A DNA stretch of 32,251 nucleotides, from the NCBI GenBank assembly GCA_016215625.1, contig JACRIW010000058.1, positions 1 through 32,251 on the forward strand, read 5' to 3'. Source of the DNA: Candidatus Eiseniibacteriota bacterium. GTDB lineage: Bacteria; Eisenbacteria; RBG-16-71-46. Shown piece after piece: positions 15,602-24,470 of the stretch. The translations under genes and the position numbers were made by a program. The stretch's first letter is position 1; every line of letters begins with the position of its first letter. A model generated the notes under the pieces. It ran no database searches. It was not told where the DNA came from and was given only the letters and a program-made list of their open reading frames with translations.

Positions 15602-16786
15602 ATGGCTTCGTTGACCTGCCCGTACTGCTTCGAGCGCTACCCGGCCTCCTCGATCGCATACCGCTGCATCAACCCCGAGCCCGCCCGCTGCGCCCCGGCC
15701 CCCGACGAGGCGCTCGGGCGCTACCAGCGGCTGTTGTCGCCTCCCGTTCTGCCACGCGTGTTCGCGTCGCCGCCGGGCATGTTCGGGCGCGTGGGCAAGG
15801 CGAAGTGCGCGTGCGGCATGGCCACGACCAAGACCGTGTGCCCGGAGTGCCACAACGACCTGCCGACGCAGTTCGCCGAGATGCAGAGCCGCACGATCGC
15901 GATCATCGGCGCCAAGGAGGTGGGCAAGAGTCACTACATCGCGGTGCTCATCCACGAGCTCGAGACGCGTATCGGCATGAGCTTCAACGCCTCGCTCGCC
16001 ACCGCCGACGAAACCACTCGCACTCGCTACCTGAACGAGTTCAGGCGCTTCCTGTACGTCGATCGGGTGACGATTCCCCCGACCGCTTCCGCCCGTGCCG
16101 GCAGCAGCGTTCGACTGCCGCTCGTCTACCGGCTGAGCTTCGCTCGCGACGGGCTTTTCGCGAACCAGGTGCGCGTCATCATGCTCGTGTTCTTCGACAC
16201 GGCCGGCGAGGACCTCAAGAACATCGACCTCATGTCGACCGAGACGCGCTACATCGCGAACTCGGACGGGCTCATCTTCCTGCTGGATCCGCTGCAGATT
16301 CCGGCGGTTCGCCAGCAGGTCGATCCCGGCGTGCCCTTGCCGGTCGAGGACGCACCGCCGCAACACATCATCGAACGCGTCGCGCAACTCGTTCGCGAGT
16401 CCAACCGCCTGCGTCCCGCCGACCGCTTGAAGGCGCCGGTCGCGCTCGCCTTTTCGAAGATGGATGCCGTGCTTCCCCTGATGGATCCGGGTGCCCCGGT
16501 GCGGCATGCATCGAATCACGATGGCTACTTCGACATCGGCGGTGCCCAGAGCACGCATGCGAGCATGCGGTCGTACCTGCACGAGTGGATCGGAGCGGGA
16601 CTCGACCAGTTCATGCGGCACAACTTCGACAACTACTCCTACTTCGGCGTCTCGGCGCTGGGTGCGCCACCCGACGCGCAGGGGCACCTGCCGCTCGGTG
16701 TCGCCCCGTTCCGTGTCGAGGATCCCTTCCTGTGGATACTCCACGAACTCGGGATCGTGCCGGGCCGCAAGGGGGGATCACGTTGA
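15602..16786 (+). CDS. zinc-finger GTPase of the GAP1-associated type
   Basis: A 394-residue protein. The N-terminal 90 residues hold Cys pairs (CPYC at 6-9, Cys22, Cys30, CACG at 69-71, CPEC at 80-83) that should fold as one or two zinc fingers. The GTPase domain shows a P-loop GAKEVGKS (103-110), switch II DTAGED (from Asp199), a base-recognition motif SKMD (285-288; a variant of NKxD) and GVSALG as the last motif. The order is that of TRAFAC-type signalling GTPases. Long insertions separate the motifs. It starts two bases after the previous stop, and its own stop TGA overlaps the TTG start of the GAP1 gene, so the two products are probably made in fixed ratio and interact. Confidence 0.82.
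   Translation: MASLTCPYCFERYPASSIAYRCINPEPARCAPAPDEALGRYQRLLSPPVLPRVFASPPGMFGRVGKAKCACGMATTKTVCPECHNDLPTQFAEMQSRTIAIIGAKEVGKSHYIAVLIHELETRIGMSFNASLATADETTRTRYLNEFRRFLYVDRVTIPPTASARAGSSVRLPLVYRLSFARDGLFANQVRVIMLVFFDTAGEDLKNIDLMSTETRYIANSDGLIFLLDPLQIPAVRQQVDPGVPLPVEDAPPQHIIERVAQLVRESNRLRPADRLKAPVALAFSKMDAVLPLMDPGAPVRHASNHDGYFDIGGAQSTHASMRSYLHEWIGAGLDQFMRHNFDNYSYFGVSALGAPPDAQGHLPLGVAPFRVEDPFLWILHELGIVPGRKGGSR
16771..16776 (+). promoter_or_regulatory. ribosome-binding site supporting a TTG start
   Basis: A GGGGGG run preceded by AA (16769-16776) lies six bases before TTG 16783. The TTG overlaps the upstream TGA as TTGA. The frame is open far upstream inside the GTPase gene, but the conserved N-terminus (KLEQAYYTSC) begins exactly here. 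Confidence 0.6.
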
Positions 16787-19332
16787 AACTCGAACAGGCA
16801 TACTACACGTCCTGCACGATGGGCCTGCGTTCGGGCATGGGATTCCAGTTCAACGCGGCATCGTCCGGCCTCACGCCGCAGACCCTGCTGCTGCTCGAAC
16901 GTATCGGGCTGTACGTACCTCCCTTGTCCGCGCCGAGCCGCCCGACCGAAAGCGAGCTTCGCCAGTTCCCGGTCGGGCTGGTGTTCCAGCCGCTGCCGGA
17001 CGGTTCGGCGGTGCTCGCGTGCGCCCGCTACGTGGGGCAGGACTACTCGGGACGGTTCGGCAACTACTTCACCCACTCGCTATGGACCCCGCAACCGGCG
17101 AGCGATTTCCGCGACCTGCTGCCGATCGAACTCTGGGATTCGCCGGTGTGGTGCGCGCAGGCCGTGGAATCCACATCGTTGCCGGCGCTGGAGAACCTTC
17201 CCGCGGGTGGCGCGATTGATCCGGCACGAGTCACCGAGTTTCTCGCGCACGGAGACCGTGCGGCGCATCTGCCGGCCATGATCACGGCCGCCGAAGCGGC
17301 GCTCGCGAGCCGCAAGCGCATGATCCTGGTGGACGACGCCGCGTCGATCGCGCTGTGGGTCGCGGCGGTGACCTACGCTTTGCCGCGACCTCTCGCGCTC
17401 GCGCTCTCTTTCACCACCTACACGCGTGCGCCCTATCAGAGCGAGGCGCTGCTCACCGGCACGACTCCCGACGCCGAGTTCCGTTTCGCACCGCACGAGA
17501 TCGAGCACCAGTTTTCCGTCTTCGATTTCGTCGGCCGTCGTTTCAGCCCGTGCCGGGCGCCATCACGCTTCGCTCGCACGGTGACGGATGCCTACGCGGC
17601 CGGACACGCCGAGGTGGTTGCGGGGTTCGCGGACTTTCTCCTCCAGGCAGCCCCCGAGGTTTCAGGCGAGGAACTGGCCGTCGCGTTCGAGGCATACCTC
17701 GTTTCACGCGGGCTACTCGACGGGGGAGGGGATACGGCCGGGGTCGCTGGGTGGTGCGCGGCGCACATGACGACGCTGGCGCCAGAACTGCTCCAGCGCG
17801 TGTTCGCGTCGATCGTCGACGGCCGGGCGTCCCAACCCGGCACGGTCGAGGCGGCGGCGCGCATCGTACGTGCGTCCTTCGCGCAGCCGCCGACTGCGTC
17901 GCGGCACGCGCCCACGCAGCGCCACTGGGTCGAGTGGCTCGTGAGAGAGGCGGCCGTCGCCGCCACGCCCAGCGAACTGCTTGCCGCCCTGCACGGCCGG
18001 TCTCCAGCATCGGTACTCGCGCTGGCGCGGCCCAGCCGCAGCGCCTGGCTGCAACAAGCCAAGCCGGGGCTCGATGCCGCTCGAGCCGAAGTGTATTGGT
18101 GCGTCGGCGAGCATCTCGGCTACTTCGACGAGCCCAGCGAACAGTTGCGGCGCGCAGGGGAACACTTCGCCGGGCCCGCGCTCGGCTCGGCCCGCGTGCG
18201 CGAAGGGATGGCGGCGGTGCTCTCCACGGCCGCCGGACGCGACGTGCTCGAGGGGCTCGCGGATCACCTCGTGACGAGGGTGAGCGAACCCGGCGTATTC
18301 GCCGCACTGGGGCCAGTGCTGTCGCGCAGCGACGTCGCCTCGAGACTCGAGGAGTACGCGCTCGGGCGGCGGGCGGTTGGGCTCTACCTGCAGCTCGTCG
18401 CGCTTCGTGCGAAATCTGCGCCGGGCACCCGGCTCGCTGCGTTGCAGGACTGCCTCGCCGCGTTCAGGCGGCACGGCATCGCGGCGTCCGGCGCCGACCT
18501 GGACAACGCATTCCAAGCGGTCTGGACCGAAGGGCCTCCCAGCCCGGAGGAGGCTCTCCGCCTCCTCGACGGCCCGACCGGCAAGGACATCGCAGGCACC
18601 TCGATCCCGGCGCGGCTCGCGGAAAGCCTTGGGACGATCAGCGACCTGCTGCAGCCGGGGCCGGAAGCCCACCGGCTTCTCGCCGCGTTGAGGGTGCGTC
18701 CCGAGGCGATGAGCGACCCTGCCGTCGCCACCATCCTCGAAGCATTCGAGATCGCGAGCGCGTCGCTGCGTCCGGATGCCGATCCCGCGAGTATCGTGCG
18801 GCAGTCGTTGGCGTGCGCGCTGCGGGTGCCGCCGGGGCTCGCCACGCCGTTACGGAATCTCGCCGCCGCCAATCTGGTCTCGGTTGCCGACCACGTGGCG
18901 CACGGGAGGGCCCTGGAGGAGGCCTGCAGTACCGGCGACGAGCGCTTCGCCATGGCTTACGTGCAGGCATTGCGCGGAAAGCTCGACGCCGCGCCACTCG
19001 ATCGGCCTGCGCGTTTCGCCCGTGCGTACCGGGCGTGGGAAGCACTCGCCCGGCGCGCAGACGAGCCCGTCGCCCGCTATCTGGCCGGACGCGGCCTCGC
19101 CTACGTGGTCGAGCGCTGGTCGCGACGCGAGTTGGGTGACGTCGCGCGCGCACTGGAAGACAGTCCGACTTCGCGCGCGCGCTGGGAAGCGTGGCTCGCA
19201 CAGCGCGGTCGCGGCGGTGGAGCACCCGCGGGCGGGGGCGGTGCGCGCGCGGGCAGTGGCCATGCGGCGGGCGGGGGGGGATTCCTCGAAGCGATCCTGC
19301 GGATGTTCGGCCTGGGTGGAAACCGGGGGTGA
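16783..19332 (+). CDS. GAP1-like GTPase-associated protein
   Basis: An 849-residue protein matching, from memory of the family, GTPase-associated protein 1 with an N2-type N-terminal domain. The signature is YYTSC (7-11) with GMGFQFNAASSGL, then FPVGL and YVGQDYSGRFGNYFTHSL (83-100), where Asp, Ser, Asn and His are family-conserved. The middle region (about 185-420) contains VDDAASIALWVAAVTYALP, and the C-terminal region is all-helical. The last 45 residues are a Gly/Ala-rich tail ending in FLEAILRMFGLGG, a possible amphipathic peptide. GAP1 proteins are found beside the GTPase type encoded immediately upstream and are thought to work with it in conflict or signalling systems; biochemistry is unknown to me. 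The next gene follows after four bases. Confidence 0.8.
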   Translation: MKLEQAYYTSCTMGLRSGMGFQFNAASSGLTPQTLLLLERIGLYVPPLSAPSRPTESELRQFPVGLVFQPLPDGSAVLACARYVGQDYSGRFGNYFTHSLWTPQPASDFRDLLPIELWDSPVWCAQAVESTSLPALENLPAGGAIDPARVTEFLAHGDRAAHLPAMITAAEAALASRKRMILVDDAASIALWVAAVTYALPRPLALALSFTTYTRAPYQSEALLTGTTPDAEFRFAPHEIEHQFSVFDFVGRRFSPCRAPSRFARTVTDAYAAGHAEVVAGFADFLLQAAPEVSGEELAVAFEAYLVSRGLLDGGGDTAGVAGWCAAHMTTLAPELLQRVFASIVDGRASQPGTVEAAARIVRASFAQPPTASRHAPTQRHWVEWLVREAAVAATPSELLAALHGRSPASVLALARPSRSAWLQQAKPGLDAARAEVYWCVGEHLGYFDEPSEQLRRAGEHFAGPALGSARVREGMAAVLSTAAGRDVLEGLADHLVTRVSEPGVFAALGPVLSRSDVASRLEEYALGRRAVGLYLQLVALRAKSAPGTRLAALQDCLAAFRRHGIAASGADLDNAFQAVWTEGPPSPEEALRLLDGPTGKDIAGTSIPARLAESLGTISDLLQPGPEAHRLLAALRVRPEAMSDPAVATILEAFEIASASLRPDADPASIVRQSLACALRVPPGLATPLRNLAAANLVSVADHVAHGRALEEACSTGDERFAMAYVQALRGKLDAAPLDRPARFARAYRAWEALARRADEPVARYLAGRGLAYVVERWSRRELGDVARALEDSPTSRARWEAWLAQRGRGGGAPAGGGGARAGSGHAAGGGGFLEAILRMFGLGGNRG

Positions 19333-19336
19333 GGCG

Positions 19337-21478
19337 ATGACTGACGACGTGGTGGTGGGGATCGATCTGGGGACGACGAACTCGGCGGTGGCGTGGGTGA
19401 CGCCGGAGGGGCGCGCGGAAGTGATCCCGAATGCCGAGGGTGGCAAGGTGACGCCTTCGGTCGTGCAGTACGCCACGGACGGCAGCGTCGTCGTTGGCGA
19501 GACCGCGCGCCAGCAACTCGCGCTCGAAGAGGGCAACACCGGGAAGTTCTTCAAGCTCGAGATGGGCACGCAGACGGAGTACCTGCTGGCTGGCCGGCGG
19601 CGAAGTCCCGTCGAATTGTCGGCGGCGATCCTGAGACAACTGCGCGCGGACGCCGAGTCGGCGCTCGGCCGTCCGGTGCGTCGCGCGGTGATCACTGTGC
19701 CGGCTTACTTCCTGAATGCGGCCCGCGATGCGACGCGGCAGGCCGGCGAACTGGCCGGGCTGGAAGTCCTGCAGTTGATCAACGAGCCGACGGCGGCGGC
19801 GTTCGCGTACGGCGGCGGGCGTCGCGAGACCCCCGAAACATTGATGGTGTACGACCTGGGTGGCGGAACTTTCGACATCTCGGTGGTGCGTTCGGACGCG
19901 GACGCGGTCGAGGTGGTGGCGACCGATGGGAACCATCAGCTGGGCGGCAAGGACTGGGACGACCGGCTGGTCGAATACCTCGCGGAGCGCTACCGCGAGC
20001 GTCACGACACGGACCCTCTGGGCGATCCGCAGAGCTACCACGAACTGCGACTGCGGGCGGAGGATGCGAAGCGTTCGCTCTCGCGGTTGACGAAGGCCGC
20101 GGTCACGGTGAGCTGCGGCGGCACCATGGAGCGGATCGAGGTCGATCGTGCGACATTCGAGACGCTGACGCTCGACCTCCTGGCCCAGACCGAGATGCTG
20201 ATGAGCGCCGTGCTCACGGCGAGCGGGCTGGGTCGCGAGTCGTTCGACGGCATCCTGATGGTGGGTGGGTCGACACGGATGCCGATGTGCGAGGCACTGG
20301 TGACACGGTTCCTGGGCCGCTCGCCGCGCACCGCGGTACACCCGGACGAGAGCGTGGCGTTGGGCGCGGCGCTGCTGGCGCACCAGCTGGTCGCGGGGCC
20401 GCAGTCGGCGTCGTCGTCGGGTGCGGGTGCGCGGCTGTCCTCACGCCGCATCCGGGACGTGATGAGTCACAGCCTGGGCATGATCGCGGTCAGTGCGGAG
20501 CGCGATCGGTACGTGAACAGTGTACTGATCCCCCGCAACCGGCCGGTACCGTGCAGCGAGGTACGGCCGTTCGAGGTGGGCACGCGTTCGGGCCGCGACA
20601 ACACGACGGCCGTGTACGTCACTCAGGGCGAGAGCGAGTCGCCTGCCGACTGCACGTTCGTCGGCAAGTACGAGATCGGTGGGATCCCGCACGGCGAGCG
20701 GGGCAAGTCGGTGATCGAGATCGCGTACGCGTACGACGCCAGCGGGGTCGTACAGGTCACGGCCCGGGTGGCCGGCTCGGGCGCTGCGCTCACCGTCACC
20801 CCGCACCCCGTTCCGCAGGACATGGCCTGGGTGCACCGAGCGCCACGCACGGTGGAGGACCTGCGCATCGCCGTGAGCGAGCCCCACTACGACGACATCG
20901 GCGCGATCCTGCGAGCGATGCGCGTGGCATTCCAACCGCTCCGGAAGGTCGATGAGTCACTGGATCTGGTCTTCGTCAACTGCGGAGCGACGGCTCCCGA
21001 CGCGAGAGCCATCGAGGCCTTCGTCTCTCGTGGTGGCGTGCTGTACGCCTCCGACCACGTCGGCCCGTGGCTCGAGAAGGTGTTCCCCGGGAAGTTCCGG
21101 TGCACGTTGTCGGGTGCGCCGGGTACCGCGCAGGCATCGGTCGTGAATACGGACCTGCGTGGCGTGCTCGGGCCCACGCTCACGGTGAAGTTCGACATGG
21201 CGACCTGGGCGCAGATCCAGGAACGCGATCCGGACACCGAAGTGTGCCTCTCGGCATGCGGCTCCGGGGTCGCCCCAGCCGGGATGCCGCTGATGATCAA
21301 CTTCCGCCACGGCGAAGGCAGTGTGTTCTTCACGGCGTTCCACAACGGCGCACAGCTCGGTGAGCACGAGCAGAACCTGTTGCGCGCGGTGGTCCTCAAA
21401 CAGCTGAGCGCCGCGGCCGGCGTGCCGTTCGAGATGCTCGCGCAGCGTGAAGGCTACCTGCTTCCGGGAAGGAAGTGA
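19337..21478 (+). CDS. Hsp70-family chaperone with C-terminal GATase-like domain (second of two)
   Basis: A 713-residue Hsp70. The ATPase domain is intact: GIDLGTTNS (8-16), VPAYFLNAARDATRQAG, NEPTAAAFAYG, DLGGGTFDISVV from Asp173, the same GGKDWDD as the first Hsp70, and MVGGSTRMP. The peptide-binding beta domain runs from VLIPRNRPVP to about residue 500. In place of the helical lid, residues 515-713 form an alpha/beta domain of the class I glutamine amidotransferase-like or ThuA-like type: LDLVFVNCGA, IEAFVSRGGVLYASDH, and GEGSVFFTAFHNGAQ. The G-x-C-x-G nucleophile elbow is missing, so the domain is probably binding rather than catalytic. ATG 19337 is four bases after the GAP1 stop. Confidence 0.88.
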   Translation: MTDDVVVGIDLGTTNSAVAWVTPEGRAEVIPNAEGGKVTPSVVQYATDGSVVVGETARQQLALEEGNTGKFFKLEMGTQTEYLLAGRRRSPVELSAAILRQLRADAESALGRPVRRAVITVPAYFLNAARDATRQAGELAGLEVLQLINEPTAAAFAYGGGRRETPETLMVYDLGGGTFDISVVRSDADAVEVVATDGNHQLGGKDWDDRLVEYLAERYRERHDTDPLGDPQSYHELRLRAEDAKRSLSRLTKAAVTVSCGGTMERIEVDRATFETLTLDLLAQTEMLMSAVLTASGLGRESFDGILMVGGSTRMPMCEALVTRFLGRSPRTAVHPDESVALGAALLAHQLVAGPQSASSSGAGARLSSRRIRDVMSHSLGMIAVSAERDRYVNSVLIPRNRPVPCSEVRPFEVGTRSGRDNTTAVYVTQGESESPADCTFVGKYEIGGIPHGERGKSVIEIAYAYDASGVVQVTARVAGSGAALTVTPHPVPQDMAWVHRAPRTVEDLRIAVSEPHYDDIGAILRAMRVAFQPLRKVDESLDLVFVNCGATAPDARAIEAFVSRGGVLYASDHVGPWLEKVFPGKFRCTLSGAPGTAQASVVNTDLRGVLGPTLTVKFDMATWAQIQERDPDTEVCLSACGSGVAPAGMPLMINFRHGEGSVFFTAFHNGAQLGEHEQNLLRAVVLKQLSAAAGVPFEMLAQREGYLLPGRK

Positions 21479-21527
21479 GCGGCCATGCGACGTGAGGGCT
21501 TGCTCAAGTTTCGGTTCCACGGGAGCA

Positions 21528-21556
21528 GGTGTCGACGCGCCCCCTTCGTCGGCACC
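21528..21556. other. intergenic hairpin inside the operon
   Basis: GGTGTCGACG (21528-21537) pairs with CGTCGGCACC (21547-21556) over ten base pairs with one G-U wobble and a 9-base loop. It lies in the widest gap of the operon (111 bases), between the second Hsp70 and the membrane GTPase, and has no T-tract. It may attenuate, process or protect the mRNA, lowering output of the last two genes relative to the first ten. Confidence 0.5.
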
Positions 21557-21578
21557 ACGCGGACCGGCAACACCAATC

Positions 21579-21584
21579 GGAGGT
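21579..21584 (+). promoter_or_regulatory. ribosome-binding site fixing a GTG start
   Basis: GGAGGT lies five bases before GTG 21590 and sets the start of the membrane GTPase at the first transmembrane helix. Confidence 0.75.
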
Positions 21585-21589
21585 AGGCC

Positions 21590-24418
21590 GTGGCCCAGGT
21601 CGTGATCGGGATCATCATCATCGTCCTGTACGTGATGGCGATCATGTGGTTCTTCAAGCACGCGTTGCCGGTGCTGCTCCAGATCGGCTGCATCGTCGTC
21701 GCGGCGGCCACGCTGTTCAGCTACCTCAAGGCCATCTGGTACGTGCTCGGACCCGAGCAGCCAGTCGTCGACGTGCCCGTGGGCAAGGAGCCGGCGTACC
21801 GGCAGTATTTCTTCCGCAAGGCGTTCCTCGACTATCGCGAGATCGTCATCCACAGCGTCGCCTTGGACACGATCATGGTGCGGTGGCTGATCAAGACCGG
21901 CACCCAGCTGTTCACGAATCCGGCATTCCTGCTCACCTGGCCGCTCGGAGTGACGTTCGCGCTGGTCGCCGGAACCTGCGTGATCGTGGGCGCGATCTTC
22001 CACGTCGTCCTGGGGATCGTGCACCTCACGATCGTGCTGGCGATCGCGGCCCTCGTGCTCGCCACCGGCCTGTTCTTCTGGGCGCTGGAGTCGGTGTTCG
22101 TGCTGGTGAGCGGCATCTTCGTCGCTTGTCCGCACGCGGGCTGCTACAAGCGCATCGCGCTCCCGGTCTATCTCTGCCCCAAGTGCGGAGCACAGCATCG
22201 CAAGCTGAAGCCCGGTCGCTACGGCACGTTCCGACGGCGCTGCATCTGCGGCAACAAACTGCCCACATTGTTCCTGTTCGGGCGCAATCAGCTGCCAAGC
22301 CAGTGCCCGCACGCCAGCTGTGGCCGGCCGCTCACCTCGGCCACCGGCGTCACGAAGTCGGTCTACCTGCCGATCGCCGGCGGGCCGTCCGCGGGCAAGA
22401 CCAGCTTCCTCATGGCGTGCGTGAGCGAAATCCAGGGCCTCGCCGCCTCCCGCCGGCTGTCGATCGGGTTCCCCGAGGACAAGGACAAACTGTTCTTCGA
22501 ATCGTGCCGAAAGGCGTTCGAGACCGGTTCGCTGGTGTTCAAGACGACGCAACTCGCGCCTGACGCGTTCGTGGTCGAACTGCGGAACTCGCTCGACGGC
22601 AGCCGGCTCGTGCACGCCTACGATGCGGCGGGCGAGCTGTTCGAGAGCAGCGATTCCCTGCACGGGCACGAGTACTACTCGTACATCAACGGCATCGTGT
22701 TCGTGATCGACCCCCTCTCGCTCGAACAGCTTCGTTCCGAACTGCGAGCGGGCGGGGATCCCGCCTCCTCGCGCAGCATGCCGAGTTCGGAAGCGCCGCA
22801 GTTCGTCTACGACCGCATGGTTCAGCAGCTGCGCAGCCACCTCGGAGTGCGCGGCCAAATCAGCACACTGCCCATCGCGGTCGTCGTGACCAAGACGGAC
22901 GTGCTTGGTATCGCCGGGCGAATCGAGGGCGAAACGTCGAGTGGCGCGCAAAAGGGCCGGCACACGGGCAGTTCGGGCGCGGTGCGCGCCTGGCTTGTCG
23001 CGAGTGGCGAAGGCAATCTCGTGCGCGGCGTCGAGAACGATTTCCGGCACGTCCGCTACTTCCACTGCAGCGCGCTCGGCCGGGCGCCCAGCACGGACAC
23101 CGCGCGCTTCGAGCCGCGCGGTGTGCTCGGCCCACTGGGCTGGCTGCTCGGCCGGAACCACTTCCATGGCCTGCCCGGCGGCCCCGGTCTCGGGTTTCCC
23201 GGTCAGCTGGCTCGAGTGCTGCGCCGCGTGAGCGCGCCCGTGGCGGCCGCGGCGATGGTCGCCGCCATGGTCGCGAGCGGCTTCGGCATGTGGTCACTCG
23301 CGGCTTCGCGACTCGGGGTCGTCGAGGCTTGGGCGCCTCCGGGCCAGTCGTTCCAGCTCACGGACTCCCAGTCGCGCCCCATCTGGAATACGGGGAGCAC
23401 GGGGGTGTGGGACCTGCACTGGCTGTGGCTCACGCGGCCGTTCGAGGCCGCTTACCAGCAGGCGCGCTCGGCGAACCAGTCGCATCTGTGGATGATCCTG
23501 TCGCCCGGGCGCTACAGACTCTCCGTGCACAACGGGCCGTACGTGACGACCGACATGCGCGAGTTCGACGTGCAAGCGGGCCGGGTCGCCTCGGTCGACA
23601 TGCGGGTGGCCCTGGCGAGGGCCGTATGGCGGATCCGCAGCGTTCCACGCGCGCGAGTGCTGATCGACGGCAACGAGCTCGGAATGACGCCGCTCGAGGT
23701 CCGCGAAGTGCCCTATGGCACACACACCTTGTCCCTGCTGCTGCGCGGCCGAGTGCCTTTGCGGCTCAACATCAACGTGGAGGATTCGGGGCTTCACGAG
23801 TACTCGTACCGCCTCACGCGAGGTCGCTGGGAAGACGAACCCGGCTGGGCGGTGCGCCAGGCGGTCGTTCCCGGGACGCTCCTCGCCACGCCGCTCACGG
23901 ACAGGCCTGCGAGCAGGACCACGACTGCCCCCGCCGGTGTGGCGCCCGTCGGTGTCGCCCCGGTGAGCGATGGTGGCGGGACGACCGAAGCCGCCTCCGG
24001 CACCGAATCGCCCGGAGAAGCCACGACGGTGGCCGAGGGCGGTGGTGAGGTCGGGAGCGACGGGACCGGCGCGCCGCACGTCGTGCGGGCGCGCATCACG
24101 AACGTCGACGACATCGGCGCGCTTTACGTGAACGGGCTGGAAGTGCTGCGCACGGCCTGGGGGCAGGGCCCGGGCGGGAAGCCCCTTGGGCACGAGCCCG
24201 GGCGGACGGACTGGATCGACATCACCGAGCATTGCCGGCCAGGGGTCAACGAGGTGCGACTGTGGGTGTTCAATGTCGCGGGCTGCTGTGGTGTGAGCAG
24301 CACGTTCGACGTGCAGGTGGACGGCGTCGGTGTCGTGCACGAGGCGTTCACGGTGGAGTCGTCGACGGGCGGCGTGAAGTTCGACCAGCGGCGATCGTTC
24401 GAGTTTCCAGGCAACTGA
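21590..24418 (+). CDS. membrane GTPase with zinc ribbons, PEGA-like and beta-sandwich domains
   Basis: A 942-residue protein resembling the double-GTPase (DO-GTPase2) group, although only one P-loop is visible. Order: two N-terminal transmembrane helices (VVIGIIIIVLYVMAIMWFF and a second at about 22-47); further hydrophobic helices at about 120-180; a cysteine-rich cytoplasmic stretch with CPHAGC, CPKC, CICG and CPHASC; a GTPase with GGPSAGKTS (264-272), DAAGE from Asp345 and TKTD (434-437); another transmembrane helix (AAAAMVAAMVASGFGMWSL, about 547-567); then a presumably outer region with a PEGA-type repeat (ARVLIDGNELGMTPLEV), a Pro/Gly/Thr-rich linker and a C-terminal jelly-roll-like domain containing DWIDITEHCRPGVNEV. 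The layout fits a sensor linking the envelope to a cytoplasmic GTPase. Confidence 0.8.
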   Translation: MAQVVIGIIIIVLYVMAIMWFFKHALPVLLQIGCIVVAAATLFSYLKAIWYVLGPEQPVVDVPVGKEPAYRQYFFRKAFLDYREIVIHSVALDTIMVRWLIKTGTQLFTNPAFLLTWPLGVTFALVAGTCVIVGAIFHVVLGIVHLTIVLAIAALVLATGLFFWALESVFVLVSGIFVACPHAGCYKRIALPVYLCPKCGAQHRKLKPGRYGTFRRRCICGNKLPTLFLFGRNQLPSQCPHASCGRPLTSATGVTKSVYLPIAGGPSAGKTSFLMACVSEIQGLAASRRLSIGFPEDKDKLFFESCRKAFETGSLVFKTTQLAPDAFVVELRNSLDGSRLVHAYDAAGELFESSDSLHGHEYYSYINGIVFVIDPLSLEQLRSELRAGGDPASSRSMPSSEAPQFVYDRMVQQLRSHLGVRGQISTLPIAVVVTKTDVLGIAGRIEGETSSGAQKGRHTGSSGAVRAWLVASGEGNLVRGVENDFRHVRYFHCSALGRAPSTDTARFEPRGVLGPLGWLLGRNHFHGLPGGPGLGFPGQLARVLRRVSAPVAAAAMVAAMVASGFGMWSLAASRLGVVEAWAPPGQSFQLTDSQSRPIWNTGSTGVWDLHWLWLTRPFEAAYQQARSANQSHLWMILSPGRYRLSVHNGPYVTTDMREFDVQAGRVASVDMRVALARAVWRIRSVPRARVLIDGNELGMTPLEVREVPYGTHTLSLLLRGRVPLRLNINVEDSGLHEYSYRLTRGRWEDEPGWAVRQAVVPGTLLATPLTDRPASRTTTAPAGVAPVGVAPVSDGGGTTEAASGTESPGEATTVAEGGGEVGSDGTGAPHVVRARITNVDDIGALYVNGLEVLRTAWGQGPGGKPLGHEPGRTDWIDITEHCRPGVNEVRLWVFNVAGCCGVSSTFDVQVDGVGVVHEAFTVESSTGGVKFDQRRSFEFPGN

Positions 24419-24420
24419 GT

Positions 24421-24450
24421 GCAGCAGGCGGACCGCATGTTCGCCGCTGC
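24421..24450. other. intergenic hairpin before the Sel1-repeat gene
   Basis: GCAGC-A-GGCG (24421-24430) pairs with CGCC-GCTGC (24442-24450), nine base pairs with one bulged A and an 11-base loop, starting two bases after the membrane-GTPase stop. Together with the hairpin at 21528-21556 it brackets the membrane-GTPase gene. No T-tract follows. Confidence 0.4.
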
Positions 24451-24470
24451 GGAACCGGGGGGGGGAGGAG

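Noticed and set aside
20959..21478. Active glutamine amidotransferase fused to Hsp70
   Set aside because: No G-x-C-x-G nucleophile elbow or conventional catalytic His-Glu pair could be placed; only the fold pattern is supported.
21590..24418. Second P-loop expected of a double-GTPase
   Set aside because: Only one complete set of GTPase motifs is visible (264-437), so it is described as a single GTPase related to that group.
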